From the NCBI GenBank assembly GCA_001586965.3, contig LUCW03000373.1, forward strand, positions 17,501 to 81,500: a DNA stretch of 64,000 nucleotides, in the 5' to 3' direction. Position 1 is the first letter of the stretch. Every line of letters starts with the position of its first letter. The position numbers were made by a program, and so were the translations under genes. Source of the DNA: Sphaeroforma sirkka (Eukaryota; Opisthokonta; Ichthyosporea; Ichthyophonida). The notes under the pieces were generated by a model that made no database searches, was not told the origin of the DNA, and saw nothing but the letters and a program-made list of their open reading frames with translations. Below, one piece after another: positions 45,561-59,300 of the stretch.

Positions 45561-46049
45561 GAAACCATCTTTTATTTATGGAGGTCATCAGAGTCAGCTC
45601 ACTCCCGAGAGCTAAGTCATCAGAGTTAGCTCACATCCGAGAGCTAATTAAGTTGCTTAAAGCTTAAATTACTCTCAAGAGTTGAGTTATCACTTAACCG
45701 ACTTCCGAGAGCAGAGTAAGTTTCTCAACCGATTCCCGAGAGTGTATTGAGCCTGTCAGGCGCAACATTCTAATATTAGCTGCGGTTCTATGTGAGTCAC
45801 AACCTATGCGGAAAGGCATCATGTGATCAGCGTGAGATTTAGTTGCAGAGAAGTTGAAACAGAAAAGCATCGAAGTGTTAAACTGTTCCGCATAAGGTTT
45901 CTCATACTGACCATATGAGTTTTTACCCTGGCCAACCCAAGCGGCCGAACATTACCACAAACACCGTAGGTAAAAACCCAAAGGTGAGGTCAGAAATAAA
46001 TATATACATTTACACTTTATTAAAGTCTACTACATTGTACTTGAGCACA
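45561..46049 (+). repeat. Copia right LTR (incomplete at its left end)
   Basis: GAAACCATCTTT onward aligns with 27281-27741 from about its fortieth base. It ends TTGAGCACA, after which the TGAAG duplication follows. Confidence 0.83.
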
Positions 46050-46860
46050 TGAAGTTTAAGGCAAAGGCGGGGCAGACGCAGACTGCACTGTTATGGCATG
46101 GTCCGGCCAAGGTGGTGTCTCAGGATAGCCCAGTGATGTATACGATACAGTTCGGGTCCAAGCGTCTGGCGCGGCACCGTATGCAGCTCAGGGAGTACTT
46201 TGAGCCCATTTGTTCGGAGGTGACGCAGTGTACGGCCCTATGAAAACGGTTCGTTTCTCCGGTCGCCGTTCCGCCAAGCGAGCATGGATGAGCGGCGGTC
46301 TGCCCTGCATCACATGACGCAGAAAGTGTCAGGAAAGACCTGGCGCGGTTAGGTTTCGTCGGCGTTTAAAATGTTGGAGCGTCTGTTCACGGCGTTGGAC
46401 ATGAACGCGGAGTATGAGTTGATCACTGAGGTCAAGGATGTTCTGCATGCTGCATGGGATGGTGCGCTTCAGGCTACGCACTTGGCCAGGATTAACCTGA
46501 TAGCCCAGGGGTTGTCTTTTGCTCGGTCGGGCGATTTCCGGGCTGAGAAGATCAAGAATTGGTCTTCCCGCTTAGCAGTGGTCGATACTTGGGGCGGTGC
46601 TCGGCATCAGCATTAGGTGGGTGAGAGTAACTTGGCGGCTGGGGGGGCGCAGTCCCGAAAGGTTGCGGCGAGTAGATATGCCCAAGGGTATGCCGCCGGC
46701 GTGGTACCTGGTATAGGGCGACGTGGTGTTCGAGCCAGGTAGGGCGCGGCTAGGGCGAGTGTGGCGTGTGGGTTTGAGGTAGGCGTGAGCTCTGTTTGGT
46801 GGCCTGACCCGCAGTGGTCGGGAGGGCGTGTGATCGGCTCAGGGGTCTATCCCCAAACTG
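46050..46860 (+). mobile_element. GC-rich Ty3-like fragment: integrase C-terminus and unknown sequence
   Basis: 46049-46243 reads as an integrase C-terminal SH3-like end (ALLWHGPAKVVSQDSPVMYT, KRLARHRMQLREYFEP). 46371-46616 is an open, GC-rich frame with no recognised motif. The base composition matches 26573-27280, and the copia duplication joins the two. It is a broken fossil. Confidence 0.65.
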
Positions 46861-47047
46861 AGTCTAGGGTTTAGGGTTTTCTGGCCGCGTGGTCTCAAAT
46901 TTCGAGAACATCAAAACTGTCACAGGGTGAAATACTGTGACAAATTGTGGCCAGTCCCAGTATACCACTGTTTTTAAAATAGACAATTAAAAGAAGTGTT
47001 CTGTAGCACTGACTTGTATTACACTTAGAATAGTCTAGAACCGGATC

Positions 47048-47116
<69 letters not shown>

Positions 47117-48089
47117 TCACACTTTGTAGATTACTATGCTACGTGCATGCATATGTGTATCAAATCTATGTGCATTTGCAAGAACTGTATATTTGTGTAC
47201 AGTGTGTTTTTTTCTATCAAGTAAGCATCAACTATCAACTATTAAGTCACTATCAGCCAGCAATAGCGAATTAGCGATACAAAAATCTAAATGATTGTGC
47301 ACATTAGCTGTCGCAAATATATGGCAAAATAATACATACTATTATAAAATATGTGCATACTGTCCCATATTATATGGGAGAAATAACAAATATGAGACAT
47401 AAATATTTAGGAAAATATAAATACAATATTTTTGCAACACATTTTTTTTGTTGAAAATATCTTAAATATGGAATAAATATTGAAGAAATACATTAAATGT
47501 ACATGGCCTACATGGAAGAGCGACTAAATATACATACAATATATACTCTAACCTCACGCTCTGGATACGTATTGAGTAACCTCTGCTCGAAGGAATAAGC
47601 AACAAAGCTACTCGTTCATATAGCTATTATGTTTTTTCACCATGTTTTTAATTCATTGATCGAGTATATATACTCAATAGCGTTTTAGCTATATGTCATG
47701 GCTTTCTAGATATCATTCCTTAAACTTTGGTTAGGTATCGAATAAAGTTCGCTAGCAGGAATAGGATCCAGCGTAATTCATTTACTTTGTAAATTATTCA
47801 CTGAATAGGTCAGATATAGATTACAATTAGCAACTGGGCTAGCAATTAAATACTACTAGATGAATTATAGCTAGCAACTGAGCTGCAATCTACTAAAGGC
47901 TGTAGTGTGGACTGTGAAGGCTGAATTTTTCAGATAAGAGTGAGACTTGAAGACTGAAGACGGAAGATTGAAGCTCTGGTGTGTCAAATTGTTTCCGCCC
48001 TTGTGTTTGACGGTCCTATGTATTGAAATAGAAACTCGAGATTTTGGCTACGGAGGTCATACAGTATGTACTCTTATTCTGGTTACTTG
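46861..48089. other. AT-rich intergenic stretch
   Basis: It begins with a TTTAGGG-like pair of repeats near 46866-46880, a small hairpin (TGTCACAG...CTGTGACA, about 46918-46943) and a TA microsatellite at 47049-47115. The rest is AT-rich unique sequence with no gene recognised. Confidence 0.5.
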
Positions 48090-48572
48090 TGTTAGAGTAC
48101 AATGTAGTAGACCAAATAAAGTGCAAATGTATATATTTATTTCTGACCTCACCTTTGGTTTTTTACCTACGGTGTTTGTGCTAATGTTCAGCCGCTTGGG
48201 CTGGCCAGGGTAAAAACTCATATGGTCAGTATGAGAAACCTTATGGGAACACTTTAACACTTCGATGCTTTTCTATTTCAACTTCTCTGAAACTAAATCT
48301 CACGCTGATCACATGATGCCTTTCCGCATAGGTTGTGACTAACATAGAACCGCAGCTATTATTAGAATGCTGCGGCTGACAGGCTTAATACACTCTTGGG
48401 ATTCGGTTGAGAAACTTACTCTGCTCTCGGAAGTCGGTTAAGTGATATCTCAACTCTTGAGAGTAATTTGAGCAACTTGATTACCTCTCGGGAGTGAGCT
48501 AACTCTGATGACTTCCATAAATCAAAGATGCTTTCTTGCTGTAAAATCTGGCCTGAGACCTGTAGTCCCTCA
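48090..48572 (-). mobile_element. Solo LTR of the copia family
   Basis: The reverse complement of the copia LTR, TGTTAGAGTAC to TAGTCCCTCA, 483 bp. It is flanked by perfect ACTTG duplications at 48085-48089 and 48573-48577. It was left by recombination between the LTRs of a whole element. Confidence 0.95.
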
Positions 48573-48577
48573 ACTTG

Positions 48578-49828
48578 GTATAAGCTCCCTTCTGCGTCGT
48601 GGGTTTCATTTTTGACTTTGGAATGTGCCATGAGACTTTCTCTCTTTGGTCTTGAAATGCGCTGTTTTATATTGCGGTCCGGCTGCACTCCTTAGCATGG
48701 TTGCTTTTAGCCAACAAAATTCGTGTAAATTGTAGTGTTATATTTTACCCATTGAGGGCAAAAAATAGGCTGCATTAGTAGAAAAAACCCTTTTCAATCT
48801 ACTTTTAGTACTCACAAGTCATGTAGTAGGGGGTGCTGGTTTTAAAGTGCTGAAGGCCGATCGTGGGCTAATTTATTTCATACGTGGTTATACAAGTAGC
48901 AGCCTTCATTTCTTTGTCTGGGACTTATCATCTTAGAATCGTGCTAATGTAATGAATAACTTCTCATGTATTACAGAACGACAATATCATATCCACTACC
49001 TCTAATATTGAGCTATAGGTTTCAGCAATAATATCGAGTATACATGAATACTCCCCAGCATATGTTCGAATCCATAGGCTTGCACTGTAGAGTCCGACAA
49101 CTCGCACGACAAGCGATAATTACAAAGTTTTCCGCTCAGAGTCGCGAGATTGAACGGCTGATGATATCAAATGGTTATATATAAAGTAGCAGTCAAAAAT
49201 ACTCTATACTTCCGGTCAGCTCATCTCAAAGCACATATTTACATTATCACATTTTAAGTTTTTTTTTCGAATGAAAAAATTTGTGTCCTAGTTATTCACA
49301 TAAACGATAAAAATCACAAACTTTTCAGCTCTGAGGATATAACGCGTACATAACTAAATTGTCGACCTTCAAGTTCCGTCTTCTGCTTAAGTTCTTACCC
49401 ATGGACCTGCAACGACCGGTTCATCGACGAAACTACCACTTCCACCTCGCTTTGCGCGCTTAATCAATTAGCCAGCATTCATGTGAGAAATGATACTGGT
49501 TCTATTTGGAATGTATAATACCAGGCCGTTGAACAAGCAGTTGTCTGAATCTTACAGTAGTCTCATGCTAGCATTGTTAAACGAAACGATTCAGTATAAC
49601 ATCAATGACAAATTTAAAATAAGACTTGAAAATCAATACGTGTGCCATGTGACACAGCAGGAGTTAATTTGGCACAGCCAGAAGTGATGTACATAATGAT
49701 TGCGTTTTAGACAATTGACCAGGTAGCTGACCCCAAGCTTCAAAGATCAAAATATAACATTCTCGTTTAAAAATGTGGAGGAAACTATATTCCATTGACA
49801 AATTGGACGCAAAAAATCGAAATCTATA
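48578..49828. other. Intergenic, nothing recognised
   Basis: AT-rich unique sequence. A 65-codon plus-strand frame at 49490 has no recognisable motif. Confidence 0.5.
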
Positions 49829-49899
49829 TCTCCAACACGGGAATCGAACCCATGGCAGATGAATGGAAATCATCTATGTTACCACTACACCAGTTGGAA
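49829..49899 (-). tRNA. tRNA-Gly (anticodon TCC), second copy
   Basis: The same body as 18664-18734 (anticodon arm GATGA-TTTCCAT-TCATC, T arm ATGGG-TTCGATT-CCCGT), with different flanking bases. The 5' flank ends ACATT and the 3' flank is GATATAG. It lies about 1.3 kb from the copia solo LTR. Confidence 0.9.
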
Positions 49900-50394
49900 T
49901 GTAAGTCGTTATAATATTTAAAATTTGATTAAAAATTCAATCAAAAAGAATTGAAATCTCAACAAACATATATATATATAGATATATATTGTGTACGTGG
50001 GAGATTTGCAATTTTGTCTAAATAATTTTAAGGCTGTCATGATTTGCAGGGTGTATTTCTTCTTTTAAATGGCCGCTGCAGTAAACTTTCGGTCTCTATT
50101 GATAAAAATAATAATCAGCTGCCAAACTTTGACCATACCCGTGTGTGAGCTTTTACCTGGATCACTTAAAACGTGTGATTTATCATGGATGGAAGCGCAC
50201 TTTCTTCCATATAGTCATTTTGCTGCATGTACCTTTAAATTTGGCAGGTCGGCAAACAGCTTATATCTTTTAGGAATTGTATTCTCGAAAGTGCTGATGA
50301 ATAAACACTTCATGAGCACAAAATCACTGAGTAATCGGCGTTTGAAGAGGCTTCGGTACATTTTCAACTAAGTTTTATTATATCCTCTACCGTC
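49900..50394. other. Downstream flank of HEATR1
   Basis: Probably 3' untranslated sequence of the minus-strand gene plus intergenic DNA. A 100-codon plus-strand frame at 50069-50371 is not supported by any motif. Confidence 0.45.
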
Positions 50395-53300
50395 TTAGAA
50401 ATACTTCTGCAGTGATTCACCCAAGAAAGATTCGATGGTAGAGATCACCTCCTGTGCCTTGCTTTCCACCTCGGCGGAATCATCTGTAAATTTCGGGAGC
50501 AAATAGCGACGATAAGTACCCAATATGGGTTGGCACACTTCATGGTGATACTACTAGCAGTGAAGAATTACAAGCCGCGAGCACATCACTGTGTTTGCTT
50601 GACCACATCACTGTGTTTGCTTGACCACGTACTGAAAAGACCTAGTCGACTCATACGACATGGGAAATACTCCAAACGTAAACTGCAGAGCGCATACACA
50701 CAATACATACCTTCCATAGCCTCAGCCAAGAACGGAATAGTTTCAGGTAACAATAATAAGAACTCTTCGCCCAATCGCGAGTACAGCTCCTTCTCCACAG
50801 TCAGAGCGGCAGCGCGCACCGATGTTTCGTGATGTCTTGTCATCAGCAGCAGCTTGTTGTTGAGTGTCTTCCACATATCATCATCAGCAATTGTTACAGC
50901 GAATTGTCCAATTACCTGTGGCAGTGGATAAGCAAGTAGAGTGTGCGGTACGTTAGTATCCAGACCGTACAGCTCCCAGCCGTGAAACATTCGTACACAC
51001 GTGTTGGATCAGGTTGACTGTCAGTCACACGAGTGCATAACCAATCGTGTACGCCGTAGCAAACGACATGATTGTGCACACATACTCGTGGTCAATTACT
51101 ATGCACAGCGCAACGTACGCGACCAACACCAGTGTCGGCAGCCGAAACAGAACTGATACCCACTCGCACTCACCTCAGTCAGTAGCGCGTTACGTTGTTG
51201 CGTGGCTTCTAAACCACCAATGTCGTTCTCCAACTGATGTAGGACCGATTCATGTATCTCCTTGAACACCTCTCCACTTGTTGATCCACCTTTATTCTTT
51301 TGCCCTGTAGAACCCAGTAAACAGATTAGATTAAATGAGGCGCCGGGAATACTTCCGTGAACTGCAAGGAGATTTTGCGACGGTAAGTTTTACTCTTAAC
51401 GTATTGATTACGATTATGAGGAACTCATGTACAAATCATCAATAAGTCTTGCGTACATTTCAACCTTTCGCTTGAAGTAGCACCAAGGGAACTCTATGCA
51501 AGTAACATAAAACAAAACACCACCAGCCATACAGATACTTCGGCAGAACAAGCACTGTGAATAGCCAGATCTTACACGCGAGCAAAGCCAATCTGGCTTA
51601 CACATACCCTTTCGCTTGGACCCAGTGTTAGGCGATGCGCTATCGAATAAGAAAAGATTGTGCAGGGTCGAGAGCAGGCTGTGCAGAAGGCCCGGCACCA
51701 CCTCGTGTCGTGCACGCACTTCGCTAGGCATGCTCTTGGATGTGTTGTACATGTCCAACACAGACACCATTGGGGCTGCCAGGTGCTTGATATACGGGGC
51801 GAAGATGGTCTTGAGAGTGCTAGAGAGCCTCTCCAGGACACGCCAGAAGATCTGGCCTCTGCAGACCAATGGAGATCGAGTCAGGTTGAGATGAGATGAA
51901 GAATAAGGAGCTATTAAGAAGGATTAAGCTAGGTTTAGACTAGTTGAAGAATATATGGTTTGAGCGAACCCTGCACACCGGCCCGATTTCATTAGAATGC
52001 ACGCACAATCAATCACAACTAGACGGTCGTCAGAGATGCATGCGCGTCCATTGCGTATCGTACGAAAACTGCGATCCAGAGCCCTCTAATATCACTGTGG
52101 TATAAAGCCCTCTAATATCACTGTGATATAAAGCCCTTTAATATCGCTGCGATATAAAGCCCCCTAATATCACTGAGCCCTCTAATATCACTGTGATATA
52201 AAGCCCTTTAATATCGCTGCGATATAAAGCCCCCTAATATCACTGAGCCCTCTAATATCACCGTGATATAAAGCCCTCTAATATCACTGTCATATAAAGC
52301 CCTCAAATATCACTGTGATACAAAGCCCTCTAATATTATCACTGTGATACCCAATTCCACAGACACAGCCCCGCAATCAACATTGGCAATACCACCGACA
52401 GAGACTAGGAGGTAAGAGAGATGCAACACAAACTGAAACCGAACGTGTACATCTGGACATGCCAATACAGCCCTACGTGCAGCGTAGCGTACCTCAGCAG
52501 GAACTTGGCCGAGTCCTTCATAGTATTCGTGTACCACGAAACCAGCGTCAAGAATAACGGCTTGAACGACGTCTCCGACAGCTTCATGACCATGCCCACA
52601 AAGGCGTCGGCACTCGCATCATCCACCCAAACATTACGCACAACGTCTTGCTCACCCGCACGCCCCTCAGAGAACTCAAACGCCGTTAGCAGCAGCTTGA
52701 ACAGGCTTTTGTAGTGCACCAGCATATCCGATGGGGACATTCCAGCAACGACCGAGCTCAGCACACGCACGCACACCATCACTCTGTACGCTTTGGTCTG
52801 AGCCGGCAACTGGGCCGTGTTGACGTTGGTGTAATATGCGTATAGGGCTGGTAGTATGACTCGGGGTGCCAGTACGACAGCTAGTTGGTCACGCAGGTCA
52901 GAGATCTTCTGCGTCACATCACCTGCGCCAGTACCGCTGGCGGGTGATAGCTCGAGGGAAACTTCGGAAGAGAGGTCCTGCAAGGAATGGGGGATGTGGG
53001 TACGGGTCGAAAGGCGAGTGTGAGAAGGAGATATACCTGGTAGTGTACTAAGGCAATCTGTACATACCAACAGTTGTACGGAACTTTCGACCAAGTCACT
53101 GGTAGCAGGCCTAACGCGCGATTACTAGACGGTCACTCATCACCAACATATGAACATACACACACGTATAACTATGAACACATTCACACAGACCACTTCA
53201 AGAAGGTTGCTTACAACAAATGCACAGACACACCTGGAAAACGGCTCGTGGGTAAAGACACACACAGTCACACACACACACACACAACTTCCAGCGGGTT

Positions 53301-56300
53301 GCTTATCCCCAAAACCCACGCACCTTCTTGGTAAACGCCTCGTGCGTAACGATACTGAGGATGTCACTCAGTCTGTTCGAGATGAACTGCGGCAACACAG
53401 CCACACACGAGGACAATGCGACTAGCGCACTCTTGACCAGGAGCAGTGAAGTAGGACCGAAGACCGCCTTGCTCCGGTCGGTGGTGTTGCGGGTGTCGAT
53501 CTGCGTCTGGATGGTGTTGAGCAGAAGCGGCAGGAAGACGGGCAGCTTGGACATGACCTGTGTACGGGGGAATGTGGGTATGTATGATGATAAATATTGA
53601 TGTAGGTATGACAAGTGTCCAGAGGTTGAATATCCGGACAGGATCTGAGTTCATATAAAAACGTTAAGATACAAACAAGGTAGTGACGGTTAGAGACAAC
53701 CGAGTTATATGCATTGGCGTGCTGATATCCCTCACTATCGCGTAAAAACGCATTGTCTTCTAAGTATATGCAGCTACGCAGAAGGACTAGGCCAGTCAAA
53801 GTGAGGCTACACAGCTGGGAGGGTTGGAGTCTTCACGTGCTGGCAAACGGCACACCCTCACTCTACACACATACACAAACAGCTCATGTGGAACAACGCA
53901 CACATGTACACAAGGTTAGATATACTTTGGGTATTGGTCTATCCGTATCCTCACTCTACACACATACACAAACAGCTCATGTGGTACATACGCACACAAG
54001 TACAAAATGTTGGATAGGCTCCGGGTATTAGTGTACCCATATACGCATGTAGTTCGTATGTACGCATGAGTAGACTTGTGCGAACGCGTTTGCAATCAGG
54101 ATATATGGATACATGCGCCATACGACCACCCGAAGGCAACCGACAGAAAAACAAACACATGTACTTATGTACACATATATGTACTTATATGCACATATAT
54201 ATGTACTTATATACACATGCACATACATACCTTGGTACCAAGTGCATTGATAAGCGAGCCCAAGCACACCATTGCACTTGCTTGTAAGTGCAAGCTTTCG
54301 GACTGCAAGACGGCAGGAGAGATAACCACCGGCAACGCCCGTACAAAAGGTTCTGTGACGGATATTGAAGTGTATTTCGAGTATGGATTAGGGAAGTTAT
54401 ATTCAATGTATACATACATACATATGCAGATACACACACACTCACATATATCATCATGTATAAGAAACAGCTGCAAAGGTGAACAATGCGAAACGCATAA
54501 ACGGCCCTAGGACGGATAGCACTGTAGCCACACATACATTAAAATCGGACATACCCACACGCACTCATACGCATGTATACATACCCACACATACCCACAC
54601 GCACTCATACGCATGTATACATGCACACCCACATCCACAACAAACAACCCCACTCACCCGGATACTTCGACGCAAAGTGATGTGCGAGCACCTCCAGATT
54701 CAGCATGGCGCTCTGCTTCATGCTGTTGGTGTTGCTGCTGCTATCCGCGTTGGTCTGTACATTGCCATCGCCTGAGGGGTGCTTATCCGCCACTAACTGC
54801 ACTAGGTGGTCCACCATGCCCACAAACAGGATGGCTGAGTCGACCTGACTGTCCCCGTGAGGGCGTATGGGCTCTTCCAGGTTAAGTTCGTTCTCGTCCT
54901 GGGGAGAGATGGAATGGGTGATTTGGGATTCATATGTTAGGATTTGGGATTTTAGGATTTGACAGGGTTTTTTTAGACACAAGATTTGTAGGGGTTCAGA
55001 GATGTGGTTTCTGAAAAGGTGCGAGAAGGGGATGTTGACTGAAGGGATGTTGACTATGCATTGGGTGCGTACATGCGATGAGGCGAAATGGCTGGTTGTA
55101 TGTACTCGCAGTATAAAATGCAATCGTTCCCAAACAAGCGATGACGCATAGAGTGTACGAGTATGCCTGGGCAGGGCGATCCTTGCACACACAGGGGCGT
55201 ATCAAACGATCAAGAAGACCTGCAAACGCGCAAACGCCCCAGATACACAGGCACGCATGCTATCCAGACACACCTTAGTCTGAACCTCGAGTGTCTTAAA
55301 CTCCTCCACCTTAAGTGCAAACAAACGCAACGCTCTACATCGCACGGTGGTATCGTCGAAACGGATCAGTTTTTTAACCACTTCCACAAACATTGGCAGC
55401 GGCAGTAGGTTGTTCACCGACTCCATGCACAGGAAAGCAGCGTCCAAACAGCCTGGTGAGTGGTCACGCGTGTGGTGTAGGGGTTGGGAGGGGAAAGGTG
55501 AGTAGCTGACGAGTGAGGGTACGGATAGAGATGCGACCGGTTTCTCAGAAAAGCGAATGAGTCATATATATATATATATATATATATGCATATTAGGTGG
55601 GTTCTAATTGCTGAGATGACAACTTACCTTTCCAAGCCCGCGTAAGGGGGGTGTGCTTCTTGCTGGCGCCCTTCTGTTTGCTGAGATGCGACATGTGCTC
55701 TGTGACCACACGTGACAGTGTCAGGATGCTCTCGAGTAAGCGCAGGTACTGATCTTGCAGACTCTCCTCATCTTCGTCCATATGATCGCTCTCTGATGGT
55801 TTACATATTATGATGGAGATGTATGTGATGGTTTACATATAATGATGGAGATGTATATGATCGTTTACACATAAGTGATGAAGATGTATATGATGGTTTA
55901 CATATAATGATGGAGATGTATATGATGGTTCATATACAATGATGGTATACATATAATGATGAAAATGCATATGAGATATTGTTTCATTAATATATATATA
56001 TATAGGTATTTGACGGAAAGAACACAAAAGGTGTATTGCCCGTGTTTATATGAAGGGGATATGCTTTTTAGTACTGGTCTTATAACCCTAAAACCCTGAC
56101 ACCTCGTCGTTGTCTGTGTGATCACTCTCTGATGGTGTACTGGTAAAGGTGGAGTTGTGAATATTTACGATTTCGAAATATCACCCATGTATTGGCAGTG
56201 TATATGTAACCAGAAGATACGATCTAGCAGGCTCTAGTACAGATCTTTCAGAAGTAATTGTTCTTGTCCATATTGTTGCTTTCCGATAGTAGCTAAAAAC

Positions 56301-59300
56301 TAAAAACTATCGCTAACATACAATGTCTCATAATATCGATCCAACATTCATACATACATACATATAAATATACATAAATACCTTGCTGGCGTTCCTTCAT
56401 AGCCTGTGAGCTAAACATAGAGAAGGTCCTGGAGCCCAGAATATTGGCGACCACTTGTACGGTAATACCTTTGAACTGAGCGATTTGCAAATCACTGCGT
56501 GTGATTAGAGGACACACAGTGCTCTCGATAGCGTGGTCACGCTTCCACGCTGTCTTCTCATTGGACGTCTCGGGTCGGTGGTTGGGCAGCTCGCAGGTAA
56601 AGCTCTGTTGTGATTGGTGGATAAATATAGAACGAGTGACGTGTCAGGCCCTGCTTTGGTGGGTGGAGTGTTGGCTGTAGAACGGTTAGTGACCAACTGC
56701 TCACTACATGTCACCTTGCGTACGTGGCGCAGAGGCACTTGTCTGCAGCACACTATACATACATACATACATACACACATGCATAAGCATACATACCCAT
56801 ATACATACATACATACACACACACACATACACTTAATTATATATACATATATACCTAGATAGATACATACATACATACACACACATACACTTATTTATAT
56901 ATACATATATACATACACACACACAAACAGACATAGAATATCCATCCAAGCATACCGTCATGACAACAAACGCCGACAGCTGAGCCTTCGTATCAAACTG
57001 CGCGATCAACTGGGCGACAAAAGCCTCGACCGAGATGTTCTCCTCGTTGCCATGGTTATCGGCGGCGTCTTGCTGTGCACGATTAGTTTCGGTCAGCGCG
57101 TGGGTGTCCAGCATCATCACTGAGACCAGACCAAGGTACTCAGAGACACCGATTGTACTCAGAAGGTGTGTGAACAGACGCAGACGGCGATGCTGGGGCA
57201 TGTGCTGATACGCACCCACGAATACCTGTTGGGGGGGGGGGGGGGGGATGGGGTTAGGATAGGATAGCTTAGGTTAGGTTAGATGGATCAGACTGAGGTT
57301 GAATAAACACACAGAGAGAGAGAGTGTGTGTGGGGACGGTGGTAGGTACGGCTTTAAAGGAGAGCTGTAATGATACGGCAGATGAACGAGAATGATAGTT
57401 CACTTTTGAGACTGTGAGCAGCACTTGCCTTAATACGAACAGACACAGACGGCGGTGCTAATGCACGTGCGTGCGTACGTATATGTGAATGTGCGTATGT
57501 ATATGTGTAAGTATATGAGTGAGTGAGTGAGTGAGTGAGTGAGTAAGTTGCTGCTTTGCGTTTCGAAACTGTCCGCCAGAAATACAGATCGCATTCGACG
57601 TCCACACACTAAAGTGTTAAGATTGTACTCTCACACTCAGCTCTAGCCAAATACACTACCCATCAAAGATATGCCTAGTGCACCAATTGGAGATATAGCT
57701 ACCTTCACAATATCCACCCACATACACATACACCCATATATATATATATATATATATATACCTACCTTTACAATATCCAGCACCAGCACTTTGCTCTTGA
57801 CAGGGTCGTTGGTAAACGTCGTGCTGCGGATCAAGGGTGGTATAACCGTCTCTATACTCTGCTTGATGATATGGAAGCTATAATTGTCGTCCTGGCGCAG
57901 CACATTGTCCCCCATAAACGTGAAGATGCTCATGATGTTATGCAGCACTATGCTGGGATACACATCGGCGATGTGGGCTAGTAACTGTAGCGTGTGGTGG
58001 TGTGTCTGAGGGTTTTCGGTCATGCGCACACAGCGCACGATCAGCTCAACGTCCACTGCCTTCTTGATCTCGGCTAGAGTGGCCTTGTCGTTCTCCTCGC
58101 GAGCCTGGACGTAGATTATAATCGAGTGAGTGCAACCAAACATCCATTTGTACTATCACTATAACCACATCAGCAGCATAACCACACACCCAACCACGCC
58201 ACATCTCACCTCATCGGTAGTGCGTGTGAAGACAGCCACCGCCGCACACAGCGCACTCTGCTTCACCGACTCAACTTCAAAGTGCCCCGCCGAAATGGGC
58301 TGCAGATCAATGCAGCGACCAATCACATCAAAGAGATCGGCCAGGAGACGGTACTCGCCTGTGGGTATGAGAATGGGTGTGGGTGTGGGTGGACGTGTCG
58401 ATGTAATGAGTGGGTTCAAAGGGTGGCGGTGTGTATGGATAGGTGCGTAACCTGATAATACAAAGGATAGGTCAGGTTTGTTCTGGTTGATAGGAAATAG
58501 CGTTTAGGCTTGGTACACGAGTGTGGGTGGCTATGGTTCGTGGTCTGATGGTGTTCGGGTCAATCTACGATGAAAGGCTATATGTATGCACACACTATAA
58601 ACACCACTCTAAAATTGGCGACGAATCACCTCAACATCGACCCTTGTTCTCAAGACTGAAAATAGGTCGATTTGATGGCCCAATTTACCAGCCAGAATGC
58701 AATATCCTTCCATAATATATAAATAGAACATTCATAAAAACGCAGAAATCCACACACAGTAAAGCCGCCTTCGTTTACAATACCACCAGAAATAGATTTA
58801 ACCGTTGCAGAGTAGTAGCTGAAGGAACAGATACTTTGCTCTGATTGAAACACAGTGACACGACCGCCTAAGTACACAACACACAGAAACACAGAAACAC
58901 AGAAACACATATATACATACATACATATCTCATACACACACGCACACACAGATATATACAAGTCCCACACCTTCAACGTCCGTCTTTGCCTGCAGCACCT
59001 CCAGTATGGTGCTCAGCTGGAGTAGGTTGTCTGCTGGGATGACAGATTCGTCCGCCTGATTCTGATTGACTACAGCAGTGCTTTCGGAGTCGCTTCTAAT
59101 TCGCTTACCCATTTGTGGAGCAACTCCGCCAGCGACCTCACTCATTTGGCTTGTGTGTTCGTTGGTCAAGCGCACGAACTCGGAGCGATCCTGAGGTGCA
59201 ACAAGTATATAAAACGTAAGAGGGAGGGTAGAATATTATACCAACATACACATATATGTAAAAGGTTGTGTAGGATTATAGTACATACACATATTTGTAA

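Larger units (their letters stand above)
27281..46049 (+). mobile_element. Ty1/copia element, split by later insertions
   Basis: Left LTR 27281-27741 and right LTR about 45561-46049 belong to one family, and TGAAG flanks both outer ends (27276-27280 and 46050-46054). Parts in order are an extra leader ORF (28014 onward), gag (33571-34190 and 42654-43106), protease (about 43107-43290), integrase (about 43437-44453) and reverse transcriptase (about 44600-45560, opposite strand). It is interrupted by a chromovirus (28921-33284) and by a non-autonomous LTR element (34191-42653). It is broken many times and is treated as a fossil. Confidence 0.82.

Noticed and set aside
47947-48213. 88-codon plus-strand frame
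   Set aside because: Overlaps the solo LTR at 48090 and has no motif.
50069-50371. 100-codon plus-strand frame downstream of HEATR1
   Set aside because: No recognisable motif, no splice or regulatory support, and it lies in the likely 3' untranslated region of the opposite gene.
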